Below, one piece after another: positions 1 to 7,940 of a stretch of 27,986 nucleotides of DNA. Position numbers and translations under genes: made by a program. Location of the stretch: contig JANWHL010000062.1 in assembly GCA_025450405.1 (NCBI GenBank), forward strand, positions 1-27,986. The letters are read 5' to 3'. The stretch is from Ktedonobacterales bacterium. Its GTDB lineage: Bacteria > Chloroflexota > Ktedonobacteria > Ktedonobacterales > JADMIN01. The notes below the pieces were generated by a model. It was not told where the DNA came from, did not search any database, and saw only the letters and a program-made list of their open reading frames with translations. Every line of letters starts with the position of its first letter. The first letter of the stretch is position 1.

Positions 1-40
1 CCCCACGCGCAACGCCCCACGCGCAACGCCCCACGCGCAA
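1..40. repeat. 14-bp tandem repeat, nearly three copies
   Basis: The unit CCCCACGCGCAACG occurs at 1-14 and 15-28, and its first 12 bases recur at 29-40. The array is cut by the left edge of the window, so its full copy number is unknown. It lies outside any convincing gene. Confidence 0.85.
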
Positions 41-106
41 TCCTCCGGCCCAGCGGCCGGCTCAACAGCCACCATAGCAGACCACCTGGGATGCCGGCAA
101 GTGAGA

Positions 107-169
107 ATGGGTCAAGATGACCGTTATGGGTCGTGAATGGGTCGTGTATGGGACAAGTATGGGTCGAAT
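107..169 (+). repeat. 11-bp direct repeats upstream of the hydrolase promoter
   Basis: ATGGG-type units begin at 107, 126, 137, 148 and 159, so the last four are spaced exactly 11 bp apart. The units are ATGGGTCGTGA, ATGGGTCGTGT, ATGGGACAAGT and ATGGGTCGAAT, preceded by ATGGGTCAAG. The array ends 5 bp before a candidate -35 box. Eleven-bp spacing is about one helical turn and is typical of tandem sites for OmpR/PhoB-type activators. The repeats are seen directly; the regulator is inference. Confidence 0.6.
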
Positions 170-174
170 GACCC

Positions 175-204
175 TGGGCAATCGGGCACGCTCCGCGGTA
201 TGCT
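175..204 (+). promoter_or_regulatory. candidate sigma-70-type promoter for the hydrolase gene
   Basis: TGGGCA (175-180) and TATGCT (199-204) are separated by 18 bp. Each matches four or more positions of the consensus hexamers. It would give a leader of about 85 bases before the hydrolase start at 298. The direct repeats end just upstream of the -35 box. Confidence 0.35.
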
Positions 205-297
205 GGAGCTTGAGAGCGGCTCAGTTACAAGCGCCCAGTGACTGCCACCCATTGAGCGCTACCCGGTTACGCGCGCCGTGCAGAGGGACACGCCACC

Positions 298-1572
298 ATG
301 GGCGAACCCACGCGAGATTCCGCCCGCGACCCCATAGGCGAGGTGAAGGACATTCCAGCCGCCCAGCGCGCACGTAGGATCGGCAGGGCGCACGCAGACC
401 GGCGGCAGCGCGGCCGTCGCGTGGGGCGTGGCGCGGCGCGCGTGATGCTGGTGCTGCTGGCGGTGCTAGGCGTGGCCACATCACTACCGCCATGGGGACG
501 CGCCGCGGCGCGCACGGCGCTGCTGCTGCCGGAACTGGTGATGGGGACACAGAATGGCGCGTTCGATCTCATTGGCGACCAGGTGCGCCACTCGTCGCTG
601 ACCATCCAAGCCGATTTTGGCCCGGTGTTTCTGGATGTGTACGCTCCGGCCGCCGGGGCCGCGCCAGTGCGCGGCGCACGCGGTGGGCTGCTCGTGATCC
701 CGGGCGTCGGGGACAACCGGCAAGTGCCACAGTTGATCAACCTGTCGCAGTCGCTGGCGCGGGCGGGCGAGGTCGTCATGGAAATGACGACACCCACGCT
801 GATCGCGTACGACCTGGCGCCGAGTGACACGGACGCGGTGGTCGCGGCGTATGAGGCGCTGGCCCACTGGCCCGGCGTGGATCCGTCACGGGTGGGGATC
901 GTCGGCATCAGCGGTGGGGGGCCGCTGGGGTGTCTCGCCGCCGCCGATCCGCGCATCCGCGACCGGCTAGCGTTTGTCACCTCGTTCGGTGGGTTCTTTG
1001 ACGCCGAGGATTATCTGCGCGACATCGGCCGGCGAGCACAGGTGGTGAATGGCCGGCTCGTGGCGTGGCCGGTGCAGGCGGTGCCGCTGGAGGTGCTGGC
1101 CAATGTGCTGGAGCCCTACCTGCCGTACCCGGACGGCGTGCGCCTGGTGGACGCGTTCGCGTTCGAGGGGGCGAGCCCGCTGACTTCGGAGGATGTCGCC
1201 AACCTCACGCCGGAGGGGCAGGCGGCGTATCACCTGCTGGCTGGGGACGATCGCGCCAACGTGGACGCCAACATCGTCGCGCTGCCGGCGGATGGCCGCG
1301 CGCTGCTGGCGGCGCTCTCGCCGCGTGGGGTGCTCGGCGAGATGCGCGCGCCGGTGTATCTGCTGCACGACCGCGGCGACACGTCCATCCCGTACGCCGA
1401 GGCGCTCGATTTCGCGGCGGCGCTGGCGCGCACGCGCCATGCGTACGACTTCGCGTCATTCAGCATCTTCGACCATGTGCAGGTGCGGCCGGACCTCGGG
1501 CTGGGCCCGCTGCTGGGCGACGGCAGTGAGCTGGGGCGCGTGCTCTATGAGCAGATCCTGGTTGGGTCGTAA
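298..1572 (+). CDS. membrane-anchored alpha/beta hydrolase
   Basis: A 424-residue protein of the alpha/beta-hydrolase fold, related in layout to dienelactone hydrolases and acyl esterases; the substrate is unknown. An Arg-rich N-terminus of about 48 residues leads into one hydrophobic segment (about 50-63), so the enzyme is probably anchored with its catalytic domain outside the cytoplasm. The nucleophile elbow GISGG puts the serine at residue 205. A late acid lies in LHDRGD (Asp358 or Asp361), and the likely catalytic histidine is in FDHVQV (His393), so the triad looks complete. The ATG at 298 is the first good start; the ribosome site before it is weak. A small membrane protein gene follows 19 bases downstream. 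The exact family is not recognised. Confidence 0.8.
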   Translation: MGEPTRDSARDPIGEVKDIPAAQRARRIGRAHADRRQRGRRVGRGAARVMLVLLAVLGVATSLPPWGRAAARTALLLPELVMGTQNGAFDLIGDQVRHSSLTIQADFGPVFLDVYAPAAGAAPVRGARGGLLVIPGVGDNRQVPQLINLSQSLARAGEVVMEMTTPTLIAYDLAPSDTDAVVAAYEALAHWPGVDPSRVGIVGISGGGPLGCLAAADPRIRDRLAFVTSFGGFFDAEDYLRDIGRRAQVVNGRLVAWPVQAVPLEVLANVLEPYLPYPDGVRLVDAFAFEGASPLTSEDVANLTPEGQAAYHLLAGDDRANVDANIVALPADGRALLAALSPRGVLGEMRAPVYLLHDRGDTSIPYAEALDFAAALARTRHAYDFASFSIFDHVQVRPDLGLGPLLGDGSELGRVLYEQILVGS

Positions 1573-1591
1573 GCGGGGAGGGTGGGCGGCG

Positions 1592-1885
1592 ATGCCGAAT
1601 CTGATGACGAGCCTGGCGCTTTCGGTGATCTGGGTGGCAGGCGGACTGCTGGTTGGGGCGCTCGCCAGGTGGGCCGGCTGGGCCGGCGGCATGCTGGGCG
1701 CACAGGGAGGGCGGGGACGAACCGCGGCGCTGATCGTGGGGGCATGCGGCGCGCTCGCCGGTGGCTGGGGGGGCACGTTGCTGCTGGGACGCTTCTATGG
1801 CAGCCCGTCGGCCGCGTGGGTCGCGGTCGTGGTGGTCACAATGCTGCCACGGCTTCCGTGGCCGCTTCGGCGCGCGGGAGCATGA
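1592..1885 (+). CDS. small GlsB/YeaQ/YmgE-like membrane protein
   Basis: A 97-residue protein with three hydrophobic stretches (about 6-24, 44-64 and 72-85) separated by glycine-rich turns. Its arrangement resembles GlsB/YeaQ/YmgE (transglycosylase-associated) small membrane proteins, whose function is poorly known. I chose ATG 1592 because the GGGAGGGTGGGCGG stretch just upstream can serve as a ribosome site; the longer open frame to the left overlaps the hydrolase in another frame and is a shadow. It is probably co-transcribed with the hydrolase. The family match is by pattern only. Confidence 0.55.
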   Translation: MPNLMTSLALSVIWVAGGLLVGALARWAGWAGGMLGAQGGRGRTAALIVGACGALAGGWGGTLLLGRFYGSPSAAWVAVVVVTMLPRLPWPLRRAGA

Positions 1886-2026
1886 GGGCCTGGTAGCCTC
1901 CTAGATGGCCGCCCCGGTAGCCGCCGCGGCCAGGCATCCGTCGAGCCGCTCGAGTGATATGCTGTCCGGGACGGGCACGCGCGCACGTTCGACGCCACCA
2001 ATCGACGCCCGCAAGGCAGGCATCGC

Positions 2027-2521
2027 TTGGTTCAGCACACCGAGACCAATGTCCACTACCCCGAATCTGACGGGCAACCGATAGCCGAAACCGATGTGCA
2101 TCGCCAGAACCTGCCCGACCTGGTGTTTGCCCTCTCCCAGTGGTTCCAAGCTCGCGACGACGTTTACGTCACTGGCAACCTCTTCTTCTCCTACTTCCAC
2201 GGGGATCCCTCACAGGTTGTCTGTCCTGATGTTTGCGTTGTCTTCGGCAGCCCCCAGCGCCACCGCAACACCTATCGGACCTGGCGCGACGGGCTCTTTC
2301 CCCACGTTGTAATCGAGCTGGCGAGCGCTATCACGCGAGCACAGGACCTCGGCCCCAAACGAGCGCTCTATGAGCGGCTTGGGGTGCTCGACTATTACGT
2401 CTTCGACCCCCACGCCGAGGATATGGAGAGCGACACGCCATGTCGAGCTTGCCTTCTCGAGCCAGGATGCCCGCGTGCCCAAGGTGCTTCGCGTGATGGC
2501 ACCAGTCGCATAGCGCAATGA
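2027..2521 (+). pseudogene. Uma2 family (DUF820) endonuclease, C-terminally truncated
   Basis: Residues 1-130 of this frame match the Uma2 family of PD-(D/E)XK nuclease-fold proteins, which are common in many copies in Chloroflexota and cyanobacteria. The core is present: ETD near residue 21, PDV near 67, IEL near 96, and the Lys in DLGPKR near 111, followed by YERLGV and YYVFDP. After FDPHAEDM (about 2425) the usual PLQGYRL-type ending is absent, and the frame runs on as unrelated residues antisense to the HNH remnant. The start is TTG at 2027, chosen because the typical family N-terminus begins there. Probably inactive. If the tail is tolerated it could still be made. Confidence 0.65.
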
Positions 2522-2759
2522 ACCCTTCCAGCCGCTGAACGTGGGTGTCGTCATCATAGGCCCAACGCTCATGACAATTGAGCCGGCCGGGTGCGCCACA
2601 GATGCCGCACCTACCACCGTATTGGGCGTAGACATGTCGGCGCAATATGTCCCACTGACCGCCAGGTAAATTGTCGCGCAGATTGCTGTACCAGCAGGGC
2701 TTGGGAACTAGCTCGAACGCGAGACGCGGGTTCGGCTCCGGTTTGGTGGGTGTGGCCAT
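2331..2759 (-). pseudogene. HNH-type zinc-finger protein, C-terminally truncated
   Basis: The first 107 residues match a family of HNH-like proteins: WYSNLR near residue 23, a CGIC pair at 51-54, CHERW at 62-66 and CDWCHH at 84-89, which together give the zinc-binding and histidine residues of an HNH fold. The start ATG at 2759 has a good GGAGGA ribosome site. After REGKLDM (about 2439) the usual last 50 residues or so, which in relatives I recall end with a Trp-rich RSxxxW segment, are replaced by Arg-rich sequence antisense to the Uma2 gene. The two genes are convergent and both lose their ends within about 30 bases of each other. Confidence 0.65.
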
Positions 2760-2786
2760 ACGTCAATCCTCCACCGCGCTTCGCCT

Positions 2787-3272
2787 TCACCCGGCGGAGG
2801 CGTGTTCCACCGAGCCGCTCAGCGTCCATGTGCGCGCCAGGGTATCCAGGTTGGCGAGCTCGCGCCGGTAGATCGGGGCGAGGACCATCCGGGTCGCGGC
2901 GCGCTCGACCGCGCCCAGGGGGCCGTCGCGGACGGCCATCTCGGTGGTGAAGCGCACGGCGGCCCGCCGTCCGCCGTCGACGGGTGTGATGGTGAAGGTG
3001 GTGGTGTCGCCGGTGATCGTGTCGGTCTCGAGCAGGACGCGTCCGGGCTCCGGCGCGGTGACTTCCGGGCGGAAGCGGCGTGTCACGCCGGCGGCGCGCA
3101 CGACGAAGGTGATGATGGTGCCCGCGCCGGTGCCGCCGCGCTCCACGGCGTAGTCGCGGAACTCTGGCGGCAGGATGCGCGGGTGGCCGTCGCGGTAGTC
3201 GGCGAGGATGTCCCAGGCGATCGCGGGTGTGGCCTCGATCGTCCGTGCGGCTTCGAAGATCATGCGTGCCAT
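2787..3272 (-). CDS. SRPBCC family protein (polyketide cyclase/START-like)
   Basis: A 161-residue protein with the START/Bet v 1-like (SRPBCC) pattern: an opening strand FEAARTIEATPAIAWDIL, then DYRDGHPRILP, a run of amphipathic strands, and a long C-terminal helix (about 122-150) ending in ELANLDTLAR. Such proteins bind hydrophobic ligands in a cavity; the ligand cannot be told here. Length and layout are complete. The ATG at 3272 follows GGGAG with about 10 bases of spacing. It lies downstream of the zinc-ribbon gene on the same strand with a 180-base gap, so it may have its own promoter, though I see no convincing one. Confidence 0.8.
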   Translation of the reverse strand: MARMIFEAARTIEATPAIAWDILADYRDGHPRILPPEFRDYAVERGGTGAGTIITFVVRAAGVTRRFRPEVTAPEPGRVLLETDTITGDTTTFTITPVDGGRRAAVRFTTEMAVRDGPLGAVERAATRMVLAPIYRRELANLDTLARTWTLSGSVEHASAG

Positions 3273-3452
3273 GGTGGGTCGCTCCCTTGCGCGGTGGGCA
3301 TAAGCGCGCTCGGTCCGCTCTGGCCTCGGTGGCGGTCAAGCGGCGCGAGGTGCGATTCGGCGTGCGCGTCAATGTGCTTCTACCCATTACCATGGCGCAA
3401 TTTGGGGCGGTTGGCCAGTGGTGATTGACGCGCGGGAGCGCGCCGGCCCCCC

Positions 3453-4412
3453 TCATGGATTCCCCGCCGGGACGACGGTGAAGGGCAGCACCGCCGCGAC
3501 GGCGCCGTTCCAGCGGATGACGACTGAGCCGGGGCCAACATCCGAGGGGCCGAGGGGGACGGGCTGGTCGGCGCCGAGGAAGAAGGCGGCGCGGGCGTTG
3601 CGCAGGCCGCGGGCGACGTCGCGGACGGTGGTGGTGTCGTTGCCGTCGGTGCAGATGGTCGTGCTGATGCTCCCCGCCTCGTTGGTCTGGACGACCATGG
3701 TGACGAACCAATCCTGGCCGACGCTGAAGGTGGTGACGTTGTCTAGCGGGCGCAGGTCGTGGTGCTCCAGGTCGCGGACACCGGTGGCGAGCTGGATTGA
3801 GCCGAGCATCCGCGCGGCGGCGGGATCAACCGCGGGGAGTGGACACGCGGAGGCCGTGGTCGCGGTAGGCGCGGGAGCGTGTGTGGCGCTAGGGCCGGGG
3901 CCGCGCGTGCTTGCGGGCGCGGGCGAGGTGAATCCCAGTGTGGGGATGGGCAGGCGGACACCGGCGGCGGTGAGGGCGCCGACGAAGAGCAGGCCGATGA
4001 GCCCGAGGACGGCGACGGCGGCCAGCGCGCCGTAGAGCCAGGTGCGCGGGGTGAGCGCGGGTGAGCGCCGGCGCGCGGCCGCGTAGCGGGTGTGATCCCA
4101 CGTTGGCGGGTCGTAGGGGCGGGCGGCCATGGTGGGCGCGTTGTGGTCGCCCAGCGCGCTGAACGATGGATAGGCGTTGCCAGCGGCAAAGGTGGGCGTG
4201 GCGCGACCGGAGCGGTCCGGGGCTGGCGAGCCAAAGACCGTGGGGGCATAGGGGTCGGCGGGGTCGCCGCTCCACGCGTCATCGGCTGGCGGCCATGCGT
4301 TCGCCCCTTCCGCCGCCCGGGCGGTGGCCGCGCCAGCCAGCACGGGCTCGCCACAGTTGGGGCAGATGGTTTCGTTGGCCCGCAAGGGCCGGCCGCAATT
4401 GACGCACTGCAT
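3453..4412 (-). CDS. zinc-ribbon membrane protein with exported C-terminal domain
   Basis: A 319-residue protein of unknown function. The N-terminus is a double-zinc-knuckle ribbon with Cys3, Cys6, Cys17 and Cys20 in CxxC pairs. A Pro/Ala-rich linker of about 100 residues leads to one transmembrane helix (about 125-150), then a Pro/Thr/Ala-rich stalk and a globular C-terminal domain (about 200-319). The topology implied is ribbon inside, domain outside. The plan resembles zinc-ribbon proteins common in Chloroflexota that link a cytoplasmic sensor-like ribbon to an extracellular domain. The start at 4412 has GGAG 8 bases upstream. Function not recognised. Confidence 0.75.
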   Translation of the reverse strand: MQCVNCGRPLRANETICPNCGEPVLAGAATARAAEGANAWPPADDAWSGDPADPYAPTVFGSPAPDRSGRATPTFAAGNAYPSFSALGDHNAPTMAARPYDPPTWDHTRYAAARRRSPALTPRTWLYGALAAVAVLGLIGLLFVGALTAAGVRLPIPTLGFTSPAPASTRGPGPSATHAPAPTATTASACPLPAVDPAAARMLGSIQLATGVRDLEHHDLRPLDNVTTFSVGQDWFVTMVVQTNEAGSISTTICTDGNDTTTVRDVARGLRNARAAFFLGADQPVPLGPSDVGPGSVVIRWNGAVAAVLPFTVVPAGNP

Positions 4413-4443
4413 GGGGGTCGCTCCGGTCGCTCACATCTCTTTC

Positions 4444-4449
4444 AGTATA
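4444..4449 (-). promoter_or_regulatory. candidate -10 box for the zinc-ribbon gene
   Basis: The minus strand reads TATACTGA, which would start transcription about 25 bases before the ATG at 4412. The same TATACTGA octamer occurs in the rpsB promoter. No good -35 box is seen at 17 bp, since that position falls in the end of the MuiA-like gene. Confidence 0.35.
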
Positions 4450-4460
4450 TCGCAGGCGGC

Positions 4461-6095
4461 TCATGGCAGGCCCGTCACGTTCAGATCGGAGGGAGCCTCC
4501 ACGACGAAGCGCCACTCCACCTGTCGCTCTTCGCCGGCTGGGACGCGCAGCTCCCAGGTGAGCTGATCGAGTTTGGTACGCTCGGTGGGCTGGGGCCGGA
4601 TGTCGAGTACGCGCAGCTTGATGCGCTCGTGACGGGGAACGGGCAGGCGATCCATCAGCACGATGGCGCGGGGGCTCGCGGTACGATTGCCCAGTGTGAC
4701 ACGGTAACCGATGGTGACGCGGCGCGGGCCGCCCTGGAGCAGACCGCCTTTGTCGGTCTCGCGCTCTACGAGCTCGTGTTTGACGGTGATGTTATCGTCC
4801 ACGCCGAGGTAAAGGGTGAGCTTGTCATCCTCGGCGGTCAGATCCATCCGGGTGGCGCCGACGTACTCGTCGCCAGCCGGGCCGGTGTGGAAGACATGGA
4901 GCTCGCCGGGGAGCAAGACCTGGCCAGTGGTGTTGCTGGCGGTGGCGCGCAGGTGGGCGCCGGGGGCGATCACGGGGGCCGCCACATAGTCGAGCTGGCA
5001 GGGAAGGTCGTACTCGCCCAGGCCGAGGGTATGCGGCTCGCCGTCCGAGGGGACGTCGACGCCGCCGGACAAACGGAAGACGCGCGCGGCTCCGGAGCGA
5101 TCCACGTCGGCGGCGGCGAGGCTGGCCGTGGCGAGTGGCGGGGGAGCCGCGGCCTCGATCGCGTCGTCGGGCGCATAGGCCAGTGCCGCGACGCCCTCTG
5201 ATGGTGCAGCCATGGGAGCGGCCATCACCATCCGACGAAGTGCTGGTTGGCGCGGCGGGACCGGCACGGCGACGTCCAGGTACCACGGCGGAGGCTCGTC
5301 GGGCAGGCTCACGGCGGCGGCGGGGCGGGCAGTGGAGAGCGCGAGGGTCACCTGGTCCCAGTTCTCGCCAGTCCACTGGCGCACGAGGGCCTGCTGGGTC
5401 AGATGGACCTGGCCGGCCGTGGTGTCCACGCGAGCATCGTAGCGCGGGGACCAACTGGCCCCGCCAATGTGGTACGAGAGGTCGAGGGCGAAGGTGCCAG
5501 GCTCCGGCATGTCCACGCGCACGCGGGCGGCGACACGGTCAGGGCGTTTGCGGCCGCCCAGCTCGGCGTACTCGCGCCGGCGCGCCTCCAGTTCGCGCTG
5601 GAGATCCTGGCGCTGGCGGTCGAGGTTCAGGCCCAGGACGGCCAGGCGCTGCGACTCCTCGGCGGCGTAGGTGAAGAATGCGGTGGCGTCCTCGGGCCGG
5701 GCGGTGCCGCGCGCCATGCCGACGGCCATGCTGCGCGCGGACTGCTGGCCCATGTCGCGGAGCCAGCCGCGCTCGTCCTCGATCGTCTTCGCGCGCTGTT
5801 CCACCAGGGCCAGCTCGCGCGTCAGACGATCGATCTCGTCGCCGACGCGTCGCAGCGCCTCTTCCGGGGCGCTGGCGTGGTATTCGGCGGCCTGCTCCAC
5901 TCCCAGGATGCGGGTGCCGGCGGGGCCGCGTCCGGTGGCGCGCAGCGATTCGCGGTCCAGCGCCGCGGGCAGGCCACCGACGATCAATGTATGGAGGCCG
6001 GCTTCCTCCAGCCGGACCTCGCCGCGGCGGACGATCTGGGCACGGTCGGGATAGACAGTGGCTTCACCGATGGTGGTGTCGAGCGCGATCTCCAT
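4461..6095 (-). CDS. MuiA-like protein (DUF4140/DUF4139)
   Basis: A 544-residue protein of the mucoidy-inhibitor MuiA family. The N-terminal DUF4140 part begins EATVYPDRAQIVRRGEV (about 8-24). A charged helical segment, probably coiled coil, spans about 85-185. The C-terminal DUF4139 part includes LDLSYHIGGASWSPRYDARV and runs to the end, closing with VEWRFVVEAPSDLNVTGLP. The biochemical role of the family is unsettled. No signal peptide is visible. The frame stays open to 6419, but ATG 6095 is preferred because AGGAAGG lies just upstream and the family homology begins there. It reads toward the zinc-ribbon gene and is divergent from the thiolase. Confidence 0.85.
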   Translation of the reverse strand: MEIALDTTIGEATVYPDRAQIVRRGEVRLEEAGLHTLIVGGLPAALDRESLRATGRGPAGTRILGVEQAAEYHASAPEEALRRVGDEIDRLTRELALVEQRAKTIEDERGWLRDMGQQSARSMAVGMARGTARPEDATAFFTYAAEESQRLAVLGLNLDRQRQDLQRELEARRREYAELGGRKRPDRVAARVRVDMPEPGTFALDLSYHIGGASWSPRYDARVDTTAGQVHLTQQALVRQWTGENWDQVTLALSTARPAAAVSLPDEPPPWYLDVAVPVPPRQPALRRMVMAAPMAAPSEGVAALAYAPDDAIEAAAPPPLATASLAAADVDRSGAARVFRLSGGVDVPSDGEPHTLGLGEYDLPCQLDYVAAPVIAPGAHLRATASNTTGQVLLPGELHVFHTGPAGDEYVGATRMDLTAEDDKLTLYLGVDDNITVKHELVERETDKGGLLQGGPRRVTIGYRVTLGNRTASPRAIVLMDRLPVPRHERIKLRVLDIRPQPTERTKLDQLTWELRVPAGEERQVEWRFVVEAPSDLNVTGLP

Positions 6096-6467
6096 GTCGT
6101 GTGCCTTCCTGATTCCGTGGCGGCCATAAGACGACGTGAAACTGGGCGGCCAGGTGGCGCGGGCCTCGTCGTGGAGCGGTCCCAGCATCTTGTACGCGGC
6201 GGGTGGCCGATCTGTTGGATATGGCTGGACAGGGCGGAGCAGGCGGCCTGGCTCGCGTTGACCCACCTTTGGCTGGGGCCATATAATGCGAACAGCGCCC
6301 ACGCGCTCCTCCAACTGGCACATCCAGCGCCACGAATAGCTGACATCCGTGGGTTCAAGCGGAACGCGAGCCGAATCGAGGCGACGATACACAACAAGTC
6401 CGCGCGCAATGCGGCGCACGGCGTGGCTCGCCCATCGCGACGAGCGGAGCGGCGAAGGAGCTAGGTC
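6096..6467. other. 372-base divergent intergenic region
   Basis: Lies between the MuiA-like gene (-) and the thiolase (+). It holds the strong plus-strand promoter described separately. I see no gene or repeat in the rest; an open frame on the minus strand runs into it, but without a ribosome site or homology. Confidence 0.6.
6258..6287 (+). promoter_or_regulatory. sigma-70-type promoter for the thiolase gene
   Basis: TTGACC (6258-6263) and a perfect TATAAT (6282-6287) are 18 bp apart. This is the best consensus promoter on the plus strand in the window. Transcription would begin near 6294, giving a leader of about 174 bases before the thiolase ATG. Confidence 0.65.
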
Positions 6468-7652
<1,185 letters not shown>

Positions 7653-7655
7653 GTG

Positions 7656-7677
7656 CCCTGGCGGCCGGCCGCCAGGG
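7656..7677 (+). terminator. perfect 22-bp palindrome after the thiolase gene
   Basis: Starting 3 bases after the stop codon, CCCTGGCGG (7656-7664) pairs with CCGCCAGGG (7669-7677) around the loop CCGG. No T-run follows, so it may be a weak or factor-dependent terminator, or an mRNA 3'-end stabiliser. Confidence 0.5.
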
Positions 7678-7732
7678 AGACAGGTTGGAAATCGGGGTGG
7701 CAAGCGATGGCGGGCGGGGTGGTGTGGCGAGC

Positions 7733-7751
7733 AGACGCCCTGAAGGTCGCG
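7733..7751 (+). repeat. 19-bp intergenic repeat, copy 1
   Basis: AGACGCCCTGAAGGTCGCG is repeated exactly at 10548-10566. In both places it follows a G-rich stretch containing GATGGCGGG, downstream of a plus-strand gene. Part of it (GCGCCCTGAAG) also appears near 20213-20224. Confidence 0.5.
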
Positions 7752-7940
7752 GGTCAACCTGAGCCGCGGGCGCATTGCGGTGGACGCGCGCCAGCGACGG
7801 CTCGGCCATCGGGCGATTTTCGAGGGAGATAGGGACAGTCCTCACCTCCGGTCGCATGGGCGTACAACCGTACGCCCTCAACGGCGAGGAGGGGGAGCTT
7901 TGAGGTGGATAGTGTCGCCGGGGGGCGAGGAGGAAATAGC

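Noticed and set aside
2611..3711. 366-codon minus-strand frame spanning the SRPBCC gene
   Set aside because: Arg/His/Pro-rich shadow in another frame; the SRPBCC frame has a ribosome site and fold pattern.
6345..6370. tRNA-like T-loop sequence (GGGTTCAAGC)
   Set aside because: The flanking bases do not form a T-stem, and no acceptor, D or anticodon arm can be folded around it.
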